Source of the DNA: Scylla paramamosain
Taxonomy: Eukaryota; Arthropoda; Malacostraca; Decapoda; Portunidae
Assembly: GCF_035594125.1 (NCBI RefSeq)
Contig: NC_087173.1
Location: 15,852,255 to 15,916,254, forward strand
Length of the DNA stretch: 64,000 nucleotides
Direction of reading: 5' to 3'
Program-made: the position numbers and the translations under genes
Shown: positions 10,842-20,236 of the stretch, piece after piece
How positions within the stretch are numbered: the first letter of the stretch is position 1
Layout: the number at the start of each line of letters is the position of its first letter
The notes under the pieces: model-generated
Databases searched by the model: none
The model's input: only the letters and a program-made list of their open reading frames with translations
What the model was told of the DNA's origin: nothing

Positions 10842-12918
10842 CTTCAAGATGCCCGCACAGCCCACCTTGACTGATGTGCGGTCATGGTTTGGCCTAGTCA
10901 ACCAAGTTGCACCCTTCTTGGCAGTCGCCCCTGTCATGGAACCCTTCAGGGAACTACTCAAGAAGCCAGGTGGGAAGGTAGTGTACTGGGACAAGCAATT
11001 GGAAGCCCTTGTCACCTCGGCAAAAGACACCATTGGGAGACCGGCAGCTGAGGGACTGCGCTTCTATGATGTATCACGCCCCACAGCAGTCCTCACTGAC
11101 TACAGCCGACAAGGTATTGGCTTCGTTATCTTGCAGCAGTACTGTGAGTGTGTCTCCGAGAAGTCGCCACTGTGCTGCCCCGGCGGGTGGAAGCTGGTGC
11201 TCTGTGGCAGCCGACATCTCACAGCAGCTGAGAAGAACTACAGCACTCTCGAGGGAGAGGCACTCGCCATCGCCTGGTCTCTGAAGAAGGCACGCCTCTT
11301 CCTTCTCGGCTGCAAGAACCTCACGTTCGTCACAGACCACAAGGCCCTCACAAGAATTTTTGGGGACAAGGAGCTCAAGAACATAGCCAATCCCCGGCTT
11401 CTCAACCTGAAAGAGAAGATGCTAATGTTCACCTTCCACATCAAGTACCTGAAGGGCGACACCAACTGTGCGGCAGATGCCTTGTCGCGCTATCCGATCC
11501 TGTCAGGTGAACCAGAAAGGTCAGACGAAGACGAGGAAGAGCTGGTATGTGCAGCCATGACGGCAGCTACAGTCGCAGCAGCTGAAGATGAGATGGGGCA
11601 TGTCGTAGACCTTCGTCAAGTCGAAGAAGAAGCTGAACAGGACGAGGAGTACCGCCTCTTGAGGGAATGTGTGGCCAATGACGGGTGGGCTGAGCGCAAG
11701 GACTGGGAGCCACCTGCCCTCCGCCCGTACTTCAGGATGCGGCACCACCTGTCCTCCCAAGGGAGCGTGGTCCTGTACACCTGTGATGAGAAACACCCAC
11801 GACTGGTCGTGCCTGCAGCCCTCAGGCGCACAGTCCTGGCCAACCTGCACGCGGGGCACCAGGGCAGGGACTCCATGCTACGCAGGGCGAGGCAGTCAGT
11901 CTACTGGTCAGGGATTGACGCGGAGGTGGAGCAGAAGAGGCGCCAATGTGCAGTATGCGACATGCACGCCCCCTCCAGCCCCGCAGAGAGCCTGATGCCC
12001 ACCCCACCCCCGCTATATCCATTCCAACAAGTAGTGGCAGACTTATTTCAACTGGATGGCCACACCTATATCGCCTTTGCCGACAGGCTCTCGGGATGGC
12101 TCGAGGTAGAGCACCTGTCAGGCGATGCCACCAGCGCACGCCTGATAGCAATCTTTTGACGGTGGTTCAGGCGCTTTGGCATCCCAGAGGAGCTGTCATG
12201 TGACGGAGGAACAAACCTTACTAGCCAGGAATCCAGGAGCTTCTTCAACACCTGGTGTGTATGCCTGAGGATCTCATCCGCACACTAACCCCAGTCCAAC
12301 GGCCGAGCAGAGGCGGCAGTCAAGTGTGCGAAGAGGCTACTACGCGGCAACACTGCCCGGAATGGCTCCCTGGACACCGACGCTGCTGCAAGGGCAATCA
12401 TGCAGTATCTCAACACCCCCACGCAGGGCTCTGAAGCGTCCCCAGCCCAGCTGCTCACAGGACGTCAGCTGCGGGATGCCATACCTGTCGACACATCTCT
12501 CTATGAAGTGAGCGAGCAGTGGGCTTGGCTTCTGCGGGAACGCGAACGGGCCTTGGTCCGCTCTGGGGACAACGCAGCCTCTCGGCACAACCAGTCAGCC
12601 CACAACCTTGAGCCCCTTACACCTGGCCAACGGACTCACATCCAGAACCCCAGCAGCGGACGCTGGGATCGCTCAGGTACTGTACTGGAGACTACAGCAC
12701 CCAGACAGTACCTGGAGCGGCTGGACGGCAGTGGGCGCGCCACCATCAGGAACAGGCGCCACCTACGGCCGCTCACGCGTGAACCGCACACTCAGGTAAG
12801 CGACGACGGGGCAGCTGCAACACCTGAGCCCACCCCGCTTACTCAAAGAAGGCCCCAGCGCTCCAGACGGGCGCCACGTCACCTCTACGACTACGTATTA
12901 GGGGACACCACCCCTTAA
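10786..12918 (+). pseudogene. Pol of the gypsy-type element: RT connection, RNase H, integrase (broken)
   Basis: The frame is open from about 10786, with the typical end-of-RT block LTDVRSWFGLVNQVAPF. RNase H follows: first Asp in VLTDYSRQG, Glu in LEGEALAIAW and Asp in FVTDHKAL, ending in the ADALSRYP hinge. The integrase zinc-binding domain (HxxxH ... CxxC, 11845-11970) and catalytic core follow, with the first Asp in VVADLFQ. A TGA at 12157-12159 cuts the core. The second Asp lies just after that stop, and the Glu region (NGRAEAA) is in a shifted frame after about 12250-12290. The C-terminal part runs to the stop at 12916-12918. The protease and the RT active site are absent, so the element cannot replicate alone. 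Confidence 0.85.
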
Positions 12919-13082
12919 GTGGCACTGTGAATGTCGCACGCCCATAGTGTTTTGCCATTGACGGATCACATTGTGTTTATTTATTTCTCGCCCCCCATGT
13001 GCTTGTAACCCTTGGTCTGATTCATTTGAAGTATTTTCTGTTTTTGCCATTACACCGCCCACTTTGGGCTTCCTGTGTAATT

Positions 13083-13092
13083 GGGGGGGGAG
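13083..13092 (+). other. polypurine tract of the gypsy-type element
   Basis: A G-run plus AG lies immediately before the 3' LTR, the expected place for the plus-strand primer of reverse transcription. Confidence 0.75.
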
Positions 13093-13263
13093 TGTGGGGG
13101 TGTGTGGCAACACTCAACTTCCGGCCGCATCACGGCGCGTGGGGGCTAGTGCTTACTCAGCCGGGACGGAGACAGGTTGTCCCATACCCTCTCTGTACAT
13201 GGATACTTACCTTTAATAAACCTCGCCATGCTTCTCCTGCCTTTCCCTACTCCAGCCCCGACA
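13093..13263 (+). repeat. 3' LTR of the gypsy-type element
   Basis: 171 bp, same ends as the 5' LTR, with AATAAA near 13215-13220. It is followed by the TAGAC target duplication and by the resumed LINE A sequence. Confidence 0.93.
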
Positions 13264-14332
13264 TAGACAGTCACTGTTCTTATCCTAAATCTATTAACAG
13301 TGGTGCTCCTCAAGGTTCTGTCTTGTCACCCACTCTCTTCTTATTATTCATTAATGATCTTCTAAACCAAACTTCCTGTCTTATCCACTCCTATGCTGAT
13401 GATACCACCCTGCACTTTTCCACGTCTTTTCATAGACGTCCAACCCTTCAGGAGGTAAACATATCATGCAGGGAAGCCACAGAACGCTCGACTTCTGATC
13501 TTTCTAAAATTTGATTGGGGCAGAGCAAACTTGGTATTTTTCAATGCCTCAAAAACCCAATTCCTCCATCTATCAACTCGACACAACCTTCCAGACAACT
13601 ATCCCCTCTTCTTCAATGACACTCAACTGTCCCCCTCTTCTACACTGAACATCTTCGGTCTGCCCTTTACTTATAACCTGAACTGGAAACTTCACATCTC
13701 ACCTGACTAAAACAGCTTCTATGAATTTCGACGTTCTGAGACGTCTCCGCCAGTTTTTCTCACCTCCCCAGCTGCTACCTCTGTACAAGGGCCTTATCCA
13801 TCCATGTATGGAGTATGCTTCACATGTCTGGGGGGGTTCCACTTATACTGCTCTTCTAGACAGGGTGGAATCAAAAGCTTTTCGTCTCATCAACTCCTCT
13901 CCTCTGTCTTCAGCCTCTCTCTCACTGCCGTAATTTTGCATCTCTAGCTGTCTTCTACCGCTATTTTCATACTAACTGCTCTTCTGATCTTGCTAACTGC
14001 ATGCCTCCCCTCCTCCTGCGGCCTTGCTGCACAAGACTCTTCTTTCTCTCACCCCTATTCTGTCCACCTCTCTAATGCAAGAATTAATCAGTATTCTCAA
14101 TCATTCATCCCTTTCTCTGGTAAACTCTGGAACTCCCTGCCTGCTTCTGTATATCCACCTTTTTATGACTTGAATTCCTTCAAGAGGGAAGTTTCAAGAC
14201 ACTTATCCATCAGCTTTTGACTACTGCTTTGACCCTTTTATGGGACTGGCATTTCAGTGGGCATTTTTTTTATTGGATTTTTGTTGCCCTTGGCCAATGT
14301 CCCTCCTACATTAAAAAAAAAAAAAAAAAAAA

Positions 14333-14391
14333 GCCTGGCTAAGGAGTGATCCTGAGCTACCTGTACCATCAAGATCAAGATCAAAATCAGG
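14333..14391 (+). mobile_element. isolated 3' tail of LINE family B
   Basis: About 59 bp that match the 3' end of the intact family B element (18896-18949), including the GCCTGGCT start and the (ATCAAG)n tail. It sits directly between the poly-A of LINE A copy 2 and the 5' end of the full-length family B element. It is either a severely truncated earlier copy or part of the target. Confidence 0.7.
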
Positions 14392-14454
14392 AAGAGGTCC
14401 CCCTCTGAGTTTTGTGGTTTATTTTTCTTGCCTGTGTGCTGAAATACCCTGAAA

Positions 14455-15369
14455 ATGGTGATGAGCGCGTGTGGTTCATGCGAAGAGAGTGTGGCGAACA
14501 GGCAAAGGGCTGTGGCATGCGAGAGATGCATGGCCTGGTTCCATGTAGCCTGTGTGGGCATGAGGGAGGCCAACATGAAGGCGCTGGGGTTCGAGCTTCT
14601 GGTGTTCCTCTGCAGGGAATGCCTGAGCAAGAGCCTCAATGAATGGAGGAACCAGGATGAAGAAAAAGAAGAGAGAGTGGAGCAGAGCACCCAGACAGAA
14701 AACCTGATGAAAGAGGCAGAAGCACAGACGACGAAGACTGAAGAAAGAAAAGACCAGCAAGAAGTGGTGGAAGTGGCCAGAACAGACAGACGCCCAAGGA
14801 AGAAGAGAATGGTAGTCAAGAAAGCCCCAGTATGTGTCATTGGAGACAGCATGGTAAGGAAGACTCCCGACTTTGTGAGAAGGGAAATTGAGTGCACCAG
14901 CATGGGAGGTGCTAAGATCCAAGACGTCAAGAGGAAAGTCAAGGAAGAAGTGCAAGAAATGGAAGAGAGAAGCCTGCTAGTTGTCCAAGGAGGAGGCAAC
15001 AACTTAGTAGAGGCAGGTGCTGAAGACACAGTAAAGGAAGTGATAGAAGCAGTGAGGGCAGCAGAAGAAAAGAAGATGTGTGTGGCTGTGGTGGGGGTCC
15101 TGCGGCGCCCACGGGAAGGAGTGCAGTATGAGAAGGTTAGAAGAGAAACGAACCGCAAGATATGCATGGAACTCATGAAGGTCAAGATGGAATGGATGGC
15201 AGAGAAGAAGGGCAACGTGAGCTTCCTGGACATGGATGGGATCCTTGACCAGGACAAATTCTTCGGGAGAGACGGGGTCCACCTCAACCACAACGGGAAT
15301 GAGAGGCTAGGACGTCGACTGGCTGAGTGGATGAGGGCGAGGCAGGTGTGTTGTGTGGACGACGCATGA
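14455..15369 (+). CDS. LINE family B ORF1 protein: PHD finger + SGNH/GDSL esterase
   Basis: 304 residues from ATG 14455. Residues about 6-57 form a C4HC3-like PHD zinc finger: CxxC, then CERC, then FHVAC, then CREC. Residues 60-125 are a highly charged linker. Residues about 126-295 resemble an SGNH hydrolase: block I VIGDSMVRK, a block III-like GGGNN and the C-terminal GRDGVHLN block holding the catalytic Asp/His pair. In CR1/L2-type LINEs such ORF1 proteins bind the RNA, may act on membranes through the esterase, and may read chromatin through the PHD finger. Those roles are family knowledge, not shown here. It ends at TGA 15367-15369, which is followed by C. The frame continues open into ORF2. 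Confidence 0.85.
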   Translation: MVMSACGSCEESVANRQRAVACERCMAWFHVACVGMREANMKALGFELLVFLCRECLSKSLNEWRNQDEEKEERVEQSTQTENLMKEAEAQTTKTEERKDQQEVVEVARTDRRPRKKRMVVKKAPVCVIGDSMVRKTPDFVRREIECTSMGGAKIQDVKRKVKEEVQEMEERSLLVVQGGGNNLVEAGAEDTVKEVIEAVRAAEEKKMCVAVVGVLRRPREGVQYEKVRRETNRKICMELMKVKMEWMAEKKGNVSFLDMDGILDQDKFFGRDGVHLNHNGNERLGRRLAEWMRARQVCCVDDA

Positions 15370-18300
15370 CGAGGAGGACCCACTGATGTCAGCAAACATG
15401 AAAGAAAAGAGACTAACCAGGCAAGTAAATGTGTGAAGATTGGCTGTATGAATGTGAGAGGATGGGGTGTGGGCAAGTTTGAGGATGTATGCAAGGAGCT
15501 CAGGGAGTGGAGGTTCGACTTAGTCGGGCTCACTGAGACTCACCTGAGAGATGATGTACGAATGGAGGGATGCGAGTATGTTATGATTGGAAAGGGGCGT
15601 AAGGCACAGGAAACACTGGGAGGAGGCGTAGCCCTACTCTACAAGAAAGAAAGAGGACTGAAAGTAGAGGAGATTGATGTGGGGGAGTGTACAAGTAGTG
15701 AGGATGTGCTTGCAGTAAGAGTGGAATGCATGGATGGTCGTGGCAGACCAGAGAAGGTGGTACTGGTGGTAGCGTACATGACTGTCATGGGTGAAAGAGC
15801 AGAGAGGGAAAATAGGAGGAAGTATGACATACTTAAGAAAGTTGTGAGAGAGCATGGAGAGGAGAGGGTGCTAATTATGGGTGACATGAATGCACATGTG
15901 GGAATACTGGGGGAACAGGTGAACAGGAATGGTGAAATGCTTGGAGAGTTTGTTGATGAACTGGAGCTGGAAAATCTGAACGTTACTTTGGCAGAGGGGC
16001 GTGTGACTTGGAGTGCAAGAGAACAGGAATCGGCAATTGACTACATGTTGGTGAATGGAAGAATGCGTGAAATTGTGTCGCACATGTGGATAGATGAGGA
16101 TGGTTTGGTTGATATTGTGTCCGATCACAACATGCTGGTTGTGGAGTGCTTGATGCAGGGTGGGAATGAAGTGAAAGTGGCAAGTAAGAGAAAGAAGTGG
16201 AGACTGAGAGATGTAGGGTGGGAGAACTTTCAGGTTGATCTGAGTGAGAGAAGCTGGGACAACGAAAGTGTGCATGACGTGGAGCATCTGAATGAGAAAC
16301 TGGTTGAGGACGTGAGGGGTGCTGCTGAGAACCAGATAGGGTTTGTGAGAGTAGGTAGAAGAAAGAATGTATGTAAACCATGGTGGAATGATGAAATCAG
16401 AGCGGCTAGGAAGGAGCGAAAGAGAATGAGTAGACAGTGTAGATGGCTGAGGAAAAAGAGGCATGAAAGCGATGAGGCAGAGAATGAGTATCTGAATGCA
16501 TGGGCAGCGTATGTGAAGCAGCAGCGGTTGACGAGACGAATGATAATGAATGCTAAAGTGAAGAGTGAAAGGAGCGTGATTCAATCTTTAAGGGAAAAAG
16601 GTATGGAAGGTGGCCATGAATGGTACAAGTTCATGAGAGGTGAGAATATGTCAGGCAGTATTGGTGTGGAGAGTCTAAAAGTGGAGGGTGTAGTTATAAC
16701 AGAGAAGGATGGAATCAGGGAGGCAATCAAAGGGTTCTGGGAAGAAGTAGGTGGGGTAGGTGAGATGTTTAGTGTGAGAGAAGAATGTGTAATACTGGAA
16801 AGGAAGAATGCAGATGAACTGGATGAAAGAATCAGTAGGGATGAAGTGGAGAGGTGTGTGAGAAGGCAGAAGAATGGCAAGGCAGCAGGTCCAGATGATA
16901 TACCCTATGAGTTCTACAAGAATGGTGGGGAGGTAGTGATAGACAGAATGACTGAGTTATTCAACCGAGTGTGGGATGAAGAGAGAGTGCCAAGAAAGTG
17001 GAATGAGAGCCGAGTGTGTCTGTTGCATAAGGGAGGATTTAAGAGTAAGAATGAGCTGAAGAACTACAGGCCAATTGCATTAGTGAATACAGTAGGTAAA
17101 GTTTTCAGTGCAGTGTTGAATGAGAGACTGTGTAAATGGATTGAGAGAGCTGGAGTGCTGGGTGAAGAACAGAATGGTTTTCGTAGGGACAGGAGAGCTG
17201 AGGACAATATGTTTGTGGTGAATGAAATGATTGAGAAGAAAAAGAAGGATGGGGGTAAATTGTACCTAGGTTTTTTGGATATAGAGAAAGCTTATGATAG
17301 AGTGAACAGAGAAATGTTAGGTAGAGTCTTAGAAAAGATTGGATTGAGTGCAAAGATAGTTAACGTAGTGCAAAGTATGTATGTGGACACAAGAGCTAGA
17401 TACAGGCTAGGAGACATAGAAACAGACTGGGTGAAGAGTGAGAGAGGAGTTAGGCAGGGCTGTATATTGTCACCAACCCTTTTTAGCCTGTATACAGAGG
17501 AGCTAGCAGCCAGGATGAGAAGAATGAATGTAGGGGTAAGTGTGGGGAATGATAAAGTATGTGTGCTCCTTTATGCAGATGATGTAGTTGTTATGAGTGA
17601 ATCGGCAGATGAGCTTCAAAGTTTGTTGGATGTAGTGGATGGCTATGGTAAAGACTTTGGAGTAAGGTTTAGCAGTAAGAAAAGCAAAGTAATGATTGTG
17701 AATAGGTCAGAGGATGAAAGTAATGTGGTATGGAGACTTGGAGAGAATGAGTTGAGACAGGTGCAAGAATACAAGTACTTAGGGATGTGGATGAGTCCTA
17801 GTGGGTGTGCAAAGGCAAAAAATGAAAAGATAAGTATGGTAAACCAGTGGGTAGGTCGATTGGGAAGCGCGGCAAGGATGAGAGCAAGTAAGTATGATGT
17901 GTTGAGAGAAGTGTGGAAGAGTGTGGCTGTGCCATGTATAATGTATGGTATGGATGTGATTGCATGGAATGAAAGTGAAATTGATAAGTTAGAAGTGGGC
18001 CAGAACAAAGTAGCAAGGATGGCACTGAGTGCACCGAGGTGCACAGCAGTTGAAGCCTTGAGAGGTGACATGGGATGGAGCACCTTCAGAGAAAGACTGA
18101 CAAAAGCCACACTTAGGTACAAGATTAGGCTTGAGAGAATGGATGATGCAAGAATAGCAAGGAAGGTGTACCTGTGGAATGAAAGTGGAAGCAAATGGAG
18201 GAAGAGATGCATGAGAATGACAGACAGGAATGGATTACAAGTTGTGTGGGCGATAAGAATGGCTGGTAGGAATCAAAATGAGCGTGAATGGGTGGTAACA

Positions 18301-18825
18301 AGAGGAGGAAGAGTGGGAGCCGAATGGGATGTGAGAAAATGGAAGAATGAGATAGACAAAGAAGTGAAATGTGTGGGAGTGAATGAATGGAAGAATGAGA
18401 TGGAAAGAAAGAAGACCCTGGAATGGTACAAGGAGAAAGAGGCCCCGAGGTATGAAAGGTGGTATGATGGAAGCCTGGGCGGTGATCTTCTCTTCCGAGC
18501 GAGGGCACAGTGTATGGATGTGAATGCAAGGAGTTACAGGTGGTCTGAGTCCCGCAGCAAAGTGTGCCAGATGTGTGACATGGGAGAGGATGAGACGGTG
18601 GAACATGTGGTGCTGGATTGTGTGCAGTATGCCAGAGACAGGAATGAGATGATGCAAGTGATACTGACTGAGTTAGGGCATGATAGGAATGAAAGAGTGG
18701 AGAAGACAGGAAAGGAATGGATGGTGTTGTTGCTGGGACTGTGTAGAGAGGCGAATGAAAGGATGATTGAGGCGGTGAAAGAGTTTCTGGAGAGAATTTG
18801 GCGTGCCAGATGTATGAACAATTAG
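15370..18825 (+). CDS. LINE family B ORF2: APE endonuclease + reverse transcriptase
   Basis: This frame is open directly after the ORF1 stop and is in the same frame. The first ATG is 15448, which already lies inside the endonuclease start (IGCMNVRGWG), so the real start is uncertain. The endonuclease covers residues 1-240: TETHL (catalytic Glu), MGDMNAHVG, AIDYMLV and VSDHNML (catalytic Asp/His). The RT lies at about 470-800: AAGPDDIPYEF, LKNYRPIALVN, FLDIEKAYDRVN, VRQGCILSPTLF and the catalytic YADDVVVM, then KYLGMW. A C-terminal CxxCx7Hx4C knuckle sits near 18566-18614. The enzyme nicks DNA and copies the element's RNA at the nick (target-primed reverse transcription) in the nucleus. All catalytic motifs look intact. 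Confidence 0.92.
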   Translation, partial: RGGPTDVSKHERKETNQASKCVKIGCMNVRGWGVGKFEDVCKELREWRFDLVGLTETHLRDDVRMEGCEYVMIGKGRKAQETLGGGVALLYKKERGLKVEEIDVGECTSSEDVLAVRVECMDGRGRPEKVVLVVAYMTVMGERAERENRRKYDILKKVVREHGEERVLIMGDMNAHVGILGEQVNRNGEMLGEFVDELELENLNVTLAEGRVTWSAREQESAIDYMLVNGRMREIVSHMWIDEDGLVDIVSDHNMLVVECLMQGGNEVKVASKRKKWRLRDVGWENFQVDLSERSWDNESVHDVEHLNEKLVEDVRGAAENQIGFVRVGRRKNVCKPWWNDEIRAARKERKRMSRQCRWLRKKRHESDEAENEYLNAWAAYVKQQRLTRRMIMNAKVKSERSVIQSLREKGMEGGHEWYKFMRGENMSGSIGVESLKVEGVVITEKDGIREAIKGFWEEVGGVGEMFSVREECVILERKNADELDERISRDEVERCVRRQKNGKAAGPDDIPYEFYKNGGEVVIDRMTELFNRVWDEERVPRKWNESRVCLLHKGGFKSKNELKNYRPIALVNTVGKVFSAVLNERLCKWIERAGVLGEEQNGFRRDRRAEDNMFVVNEMIEKKKKDGGKLYLGFLDIEKAYDRVNREMLGRVLEKIGLSAKIVNVVQSMYVDTRARYRLGDIETDWVKSERGVRQGCILSPTLFSLYTEELAARMRRMNVGVSVGNDKVCVLLYADDVVVMSESADELQSLLDVVDGYGKDFGVRFSSKKSKVMIVNRSEDESNVVWRLGENELRQVQEYKYLGMWMSPSGCAKAKNEKISMVNQWVGRLGSAARMRASKYDVLREVWKSVAVPCIMYGMDVIAWNESEIDKLEVGQNKVARMALSAPRCTAVEALRGDMGWSTFRERLTKATLRYKIRLERMDDARIARKVYLWNESGSKWRKRCMRMTDRNGLQVVWAIRMAGRNQNEREWVVTRGGRVGAEWDVRKWKNEIDKEVKCVGVNEWKNEMERKKTLEWYKEKEAPRYERWYDGSLGGDLLFRARAQCMDVNARSYRWSESRSKVCQMCDMGEDETVEHVVLDCVQYARDRNEMMQVILTELGHDRNERVEKTGKEWMVLLLGLCREANERMIEAVKEFLERIWRARCMNN

Positions 18826-18950
18826 GATAGAGGATGCTGTTCGTTTCTCTTTTTTTTTTTTTTTTCCCCTTTCTACAGGAGTTGCCGATCCAAAGGCCTG
18901 GCTCAGGAGTGATCCTGTGCCACCTGTACCATCAAGATCAAGATCAAGGT

Positions 18951-19561
18951 CACAAGAAGAAGAAGAAAAGAAAACTATGGTAAGTTGCTTGCCGCATTAC
19001 TAAGCTTAATTGCCATATGTTTGTTATGTCTTGGTGTTCATCTTGTTGATCTGTATGAAGTATAGACAAGCTTCTCCGTATGTGTTTTGAGTAAAAATTT
19101 ATAATAATTCCTTGTCACATATCTCTCCTTTTCCCCTCAACAAGCTTAGGGTATCTGAATAATCACGGGTTTTGGGGAGAGGGGACGCGGAGGTTTTATG
19201 GTGGGAGAAGCCAAATTTAAACATTCATGTTTTAACAAGTGAGGAAATTTCTAGCTTGAAATATTTTTGCATTAACGTAACAACCAGCGGGGGAGGGGGT
19301 GGAAGATTCGCCCTGGATCCCACTTAAAGACAATAACGTAACTTAGGGTATTTCTTGATAAGAATTCCGCTCCCCCCTATCCCCCAAAGCACCCCCTGCT
19401 AACCCTTCAGACAAGCTTGAAGGGCCTGTGGGGAATCGGTTGTTTTTTGGGGGGGTTGAATGCAAATAAGCGAAATATGGGCATTCATAAAAAAAAAAAA
19501 AAAAAAAAAGGAAATTTCCCTTAATATTTCTAATTTTCCTAAATTGAAGTAACCTAGCCAG
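18951..19561. other. non-coding stretch; one candidate splice donor after an ATG
   Basis: After the LINE tail, a purine-rich patch runs to ATG|GTAAGT at 18977-18985. That could be a first exon of the downstream ISG12-like gene ending exactly on its start codon, since the next exon begins in phase 0. This is weak. The rest is AT-rich with G-runs and an A-run at 19490-19508. I see no coding frame. Confidence 0.25.
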
Positions 19562-19604
19562 GGGGCTGTGCCCCTACTGGACCCCTCCCCCAGCAAAAAT
19601 GTTA

Positions 19605-19685
19605 ACCTAACCTACCATAACCTAACCTAACTTAACCTAGCATAATGTAACATAACCTAACCTAGCATAACCTAACCTAAATTAA
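19605..19685. repeat. degenerate telomere-like CCTAA array
   Basis: Repeated CCTAA words, with CCTAG, CTTAA and CATAA variants. TTAGG/CCTAA is the usual arthropod telomere unit. The second duplicate has the same array at 20156-20236. Confidence 0.65.
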
Positions 19686-20155
19686 TAAGGGACCTCAAAA
19701 TTATTCTGTTATGCCTTAACGGTGTGAGCTATTGATTTGAGTTACTGATATGGTGTGGAGATTCTCAGTAGAGTAGAGTTTGTCAGCTTCCTTAATGAAT
19801 ATGTGGAACCTCATCTTTTATGTCTATATATTGCATCTTAAACCTTGTTGTTGCTAAATATTCTACATAGTGACTTTTTTTCCTGCCAAACACTGACATT
19901 TTTTGCTTCACCTCCTTCCACTCACTAGCCTTATTAACAAATGACAATGAGCCTCTGTCATAATGCCTGATGTGTCCCTAAAACAAGTGAAAAGTGTAAC
20001 TGAACCTACCGTGGAAAGTCGTAATTGGTGGCCTCACGAATTGCCTCACAAGAGGCAGTCATTGATTGGAGGGATCATCTCTATAGATACCATGAAACCA
20101 GTAGGTCCAGTAGGGGCTGTGCCCCTACTGGACCCCTCCCCCAGCAAAAATGTTA

Positions 20156-20236
20156 ACCTAACCTACCATAACCTAACCTAACTTAACCTAGCATAATGTA
20201 ACATAACCTAACCTAGCATAACCTAACCTAAATTAA
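20156..20236. repeat. degenerate telomere-like CCTAA array (second copy)
   Basis: Same sequence as 19605-19685, carried along by the 551-bp tandem duplication. Confidence 0.65.

Larger units (their letters stand above)
9793..13263 (+). mobile_element. gypsy/Ty3-type LTR retrotransposon, internally deleted, inserted in LINE A
   Basis: It has 171-bp LTRs at both ends (TGT...ACA) and a 5-bp target duplication TAGAC at 9788-9792 and 13264-13268. A polypurine run lies just before the 3' LTR (13083-13092). Pol fragments are in the order RNase H, zinc-binding domain, integrase. The protease and the catalytic half of the RT are missing: the gag frame joins the end of the RT near 10780. The two LTRs differ at 5 of 171 positions by my reading, all transitions, so the insertion is fairly young. 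Its GC content is much higher than the surrounding DNA. Confidence 0.92.
7139..14332 (+). mobile_element. LINE family A copy 2, interrupted by a hAT-type element and a gypsy LTR element
   Basis: This is one LINE copy in three pieces: 7139-8782 (5' UTR, endonuclease, start of RT linker), 9288-9792 (RT fingers and palm) and 13264-14332 (VPQGS block, YADD, C-terminus, 3' UTR and poly-A at 14313-14332). Visible motifs are LGDFNVHH, the SSDHNL endonuclease block, PSNY, DISKAFDRVWH, SYADDTTLHF and the C-terminal SFKREVSRHLSISF. Stops and frameshifts occur throughout, and about 100 bp of LINE sequence is missing just after 9298. The inserts have clean target duplications, so the LINE is the oldest layer. 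The clade is uncertain (an APE-type jockey/CR1/I-like LINE). Confidence 0.85.
14392..18950 (+). mobile_element. LINE family B, apparently full-length and intact
   Basis: This two-ORF non-LTR retrotransposon has no internal stop or frameshift other than the UGA between its ORFs. It has a short 5' UTR (14392-14454), ORF1 (PHD finger plus SGNH esterase), ORF2 (APE endonuclease, RT, C-terminal CCHC), a 3' UTR with a T-run (18849-18865) and a tail of repeated ATCAAG. PHD and esterase ORF1 proteins are known from CR1/L2-group LINEs, which is the likely clade. No clear target duplication was found. It is the only element here that could still be active. Confidence 0.85.

Noticed and set aside
14238..15533. 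431-codon minus-strand open frame opposite LINE B ORF1
   Set aside because: Shadow of the real ORF1/ORF2 frame. Its composition is the reverse complement of the charged coding strand and no domain is recognised.
19963..20181. 72-codon frame starting MPDVSLKQVK in the tandem duplication
   Set aside because: No domain, the frame extends across the duplication junction into CCTAA repeats, and there is no splice or promoter support.
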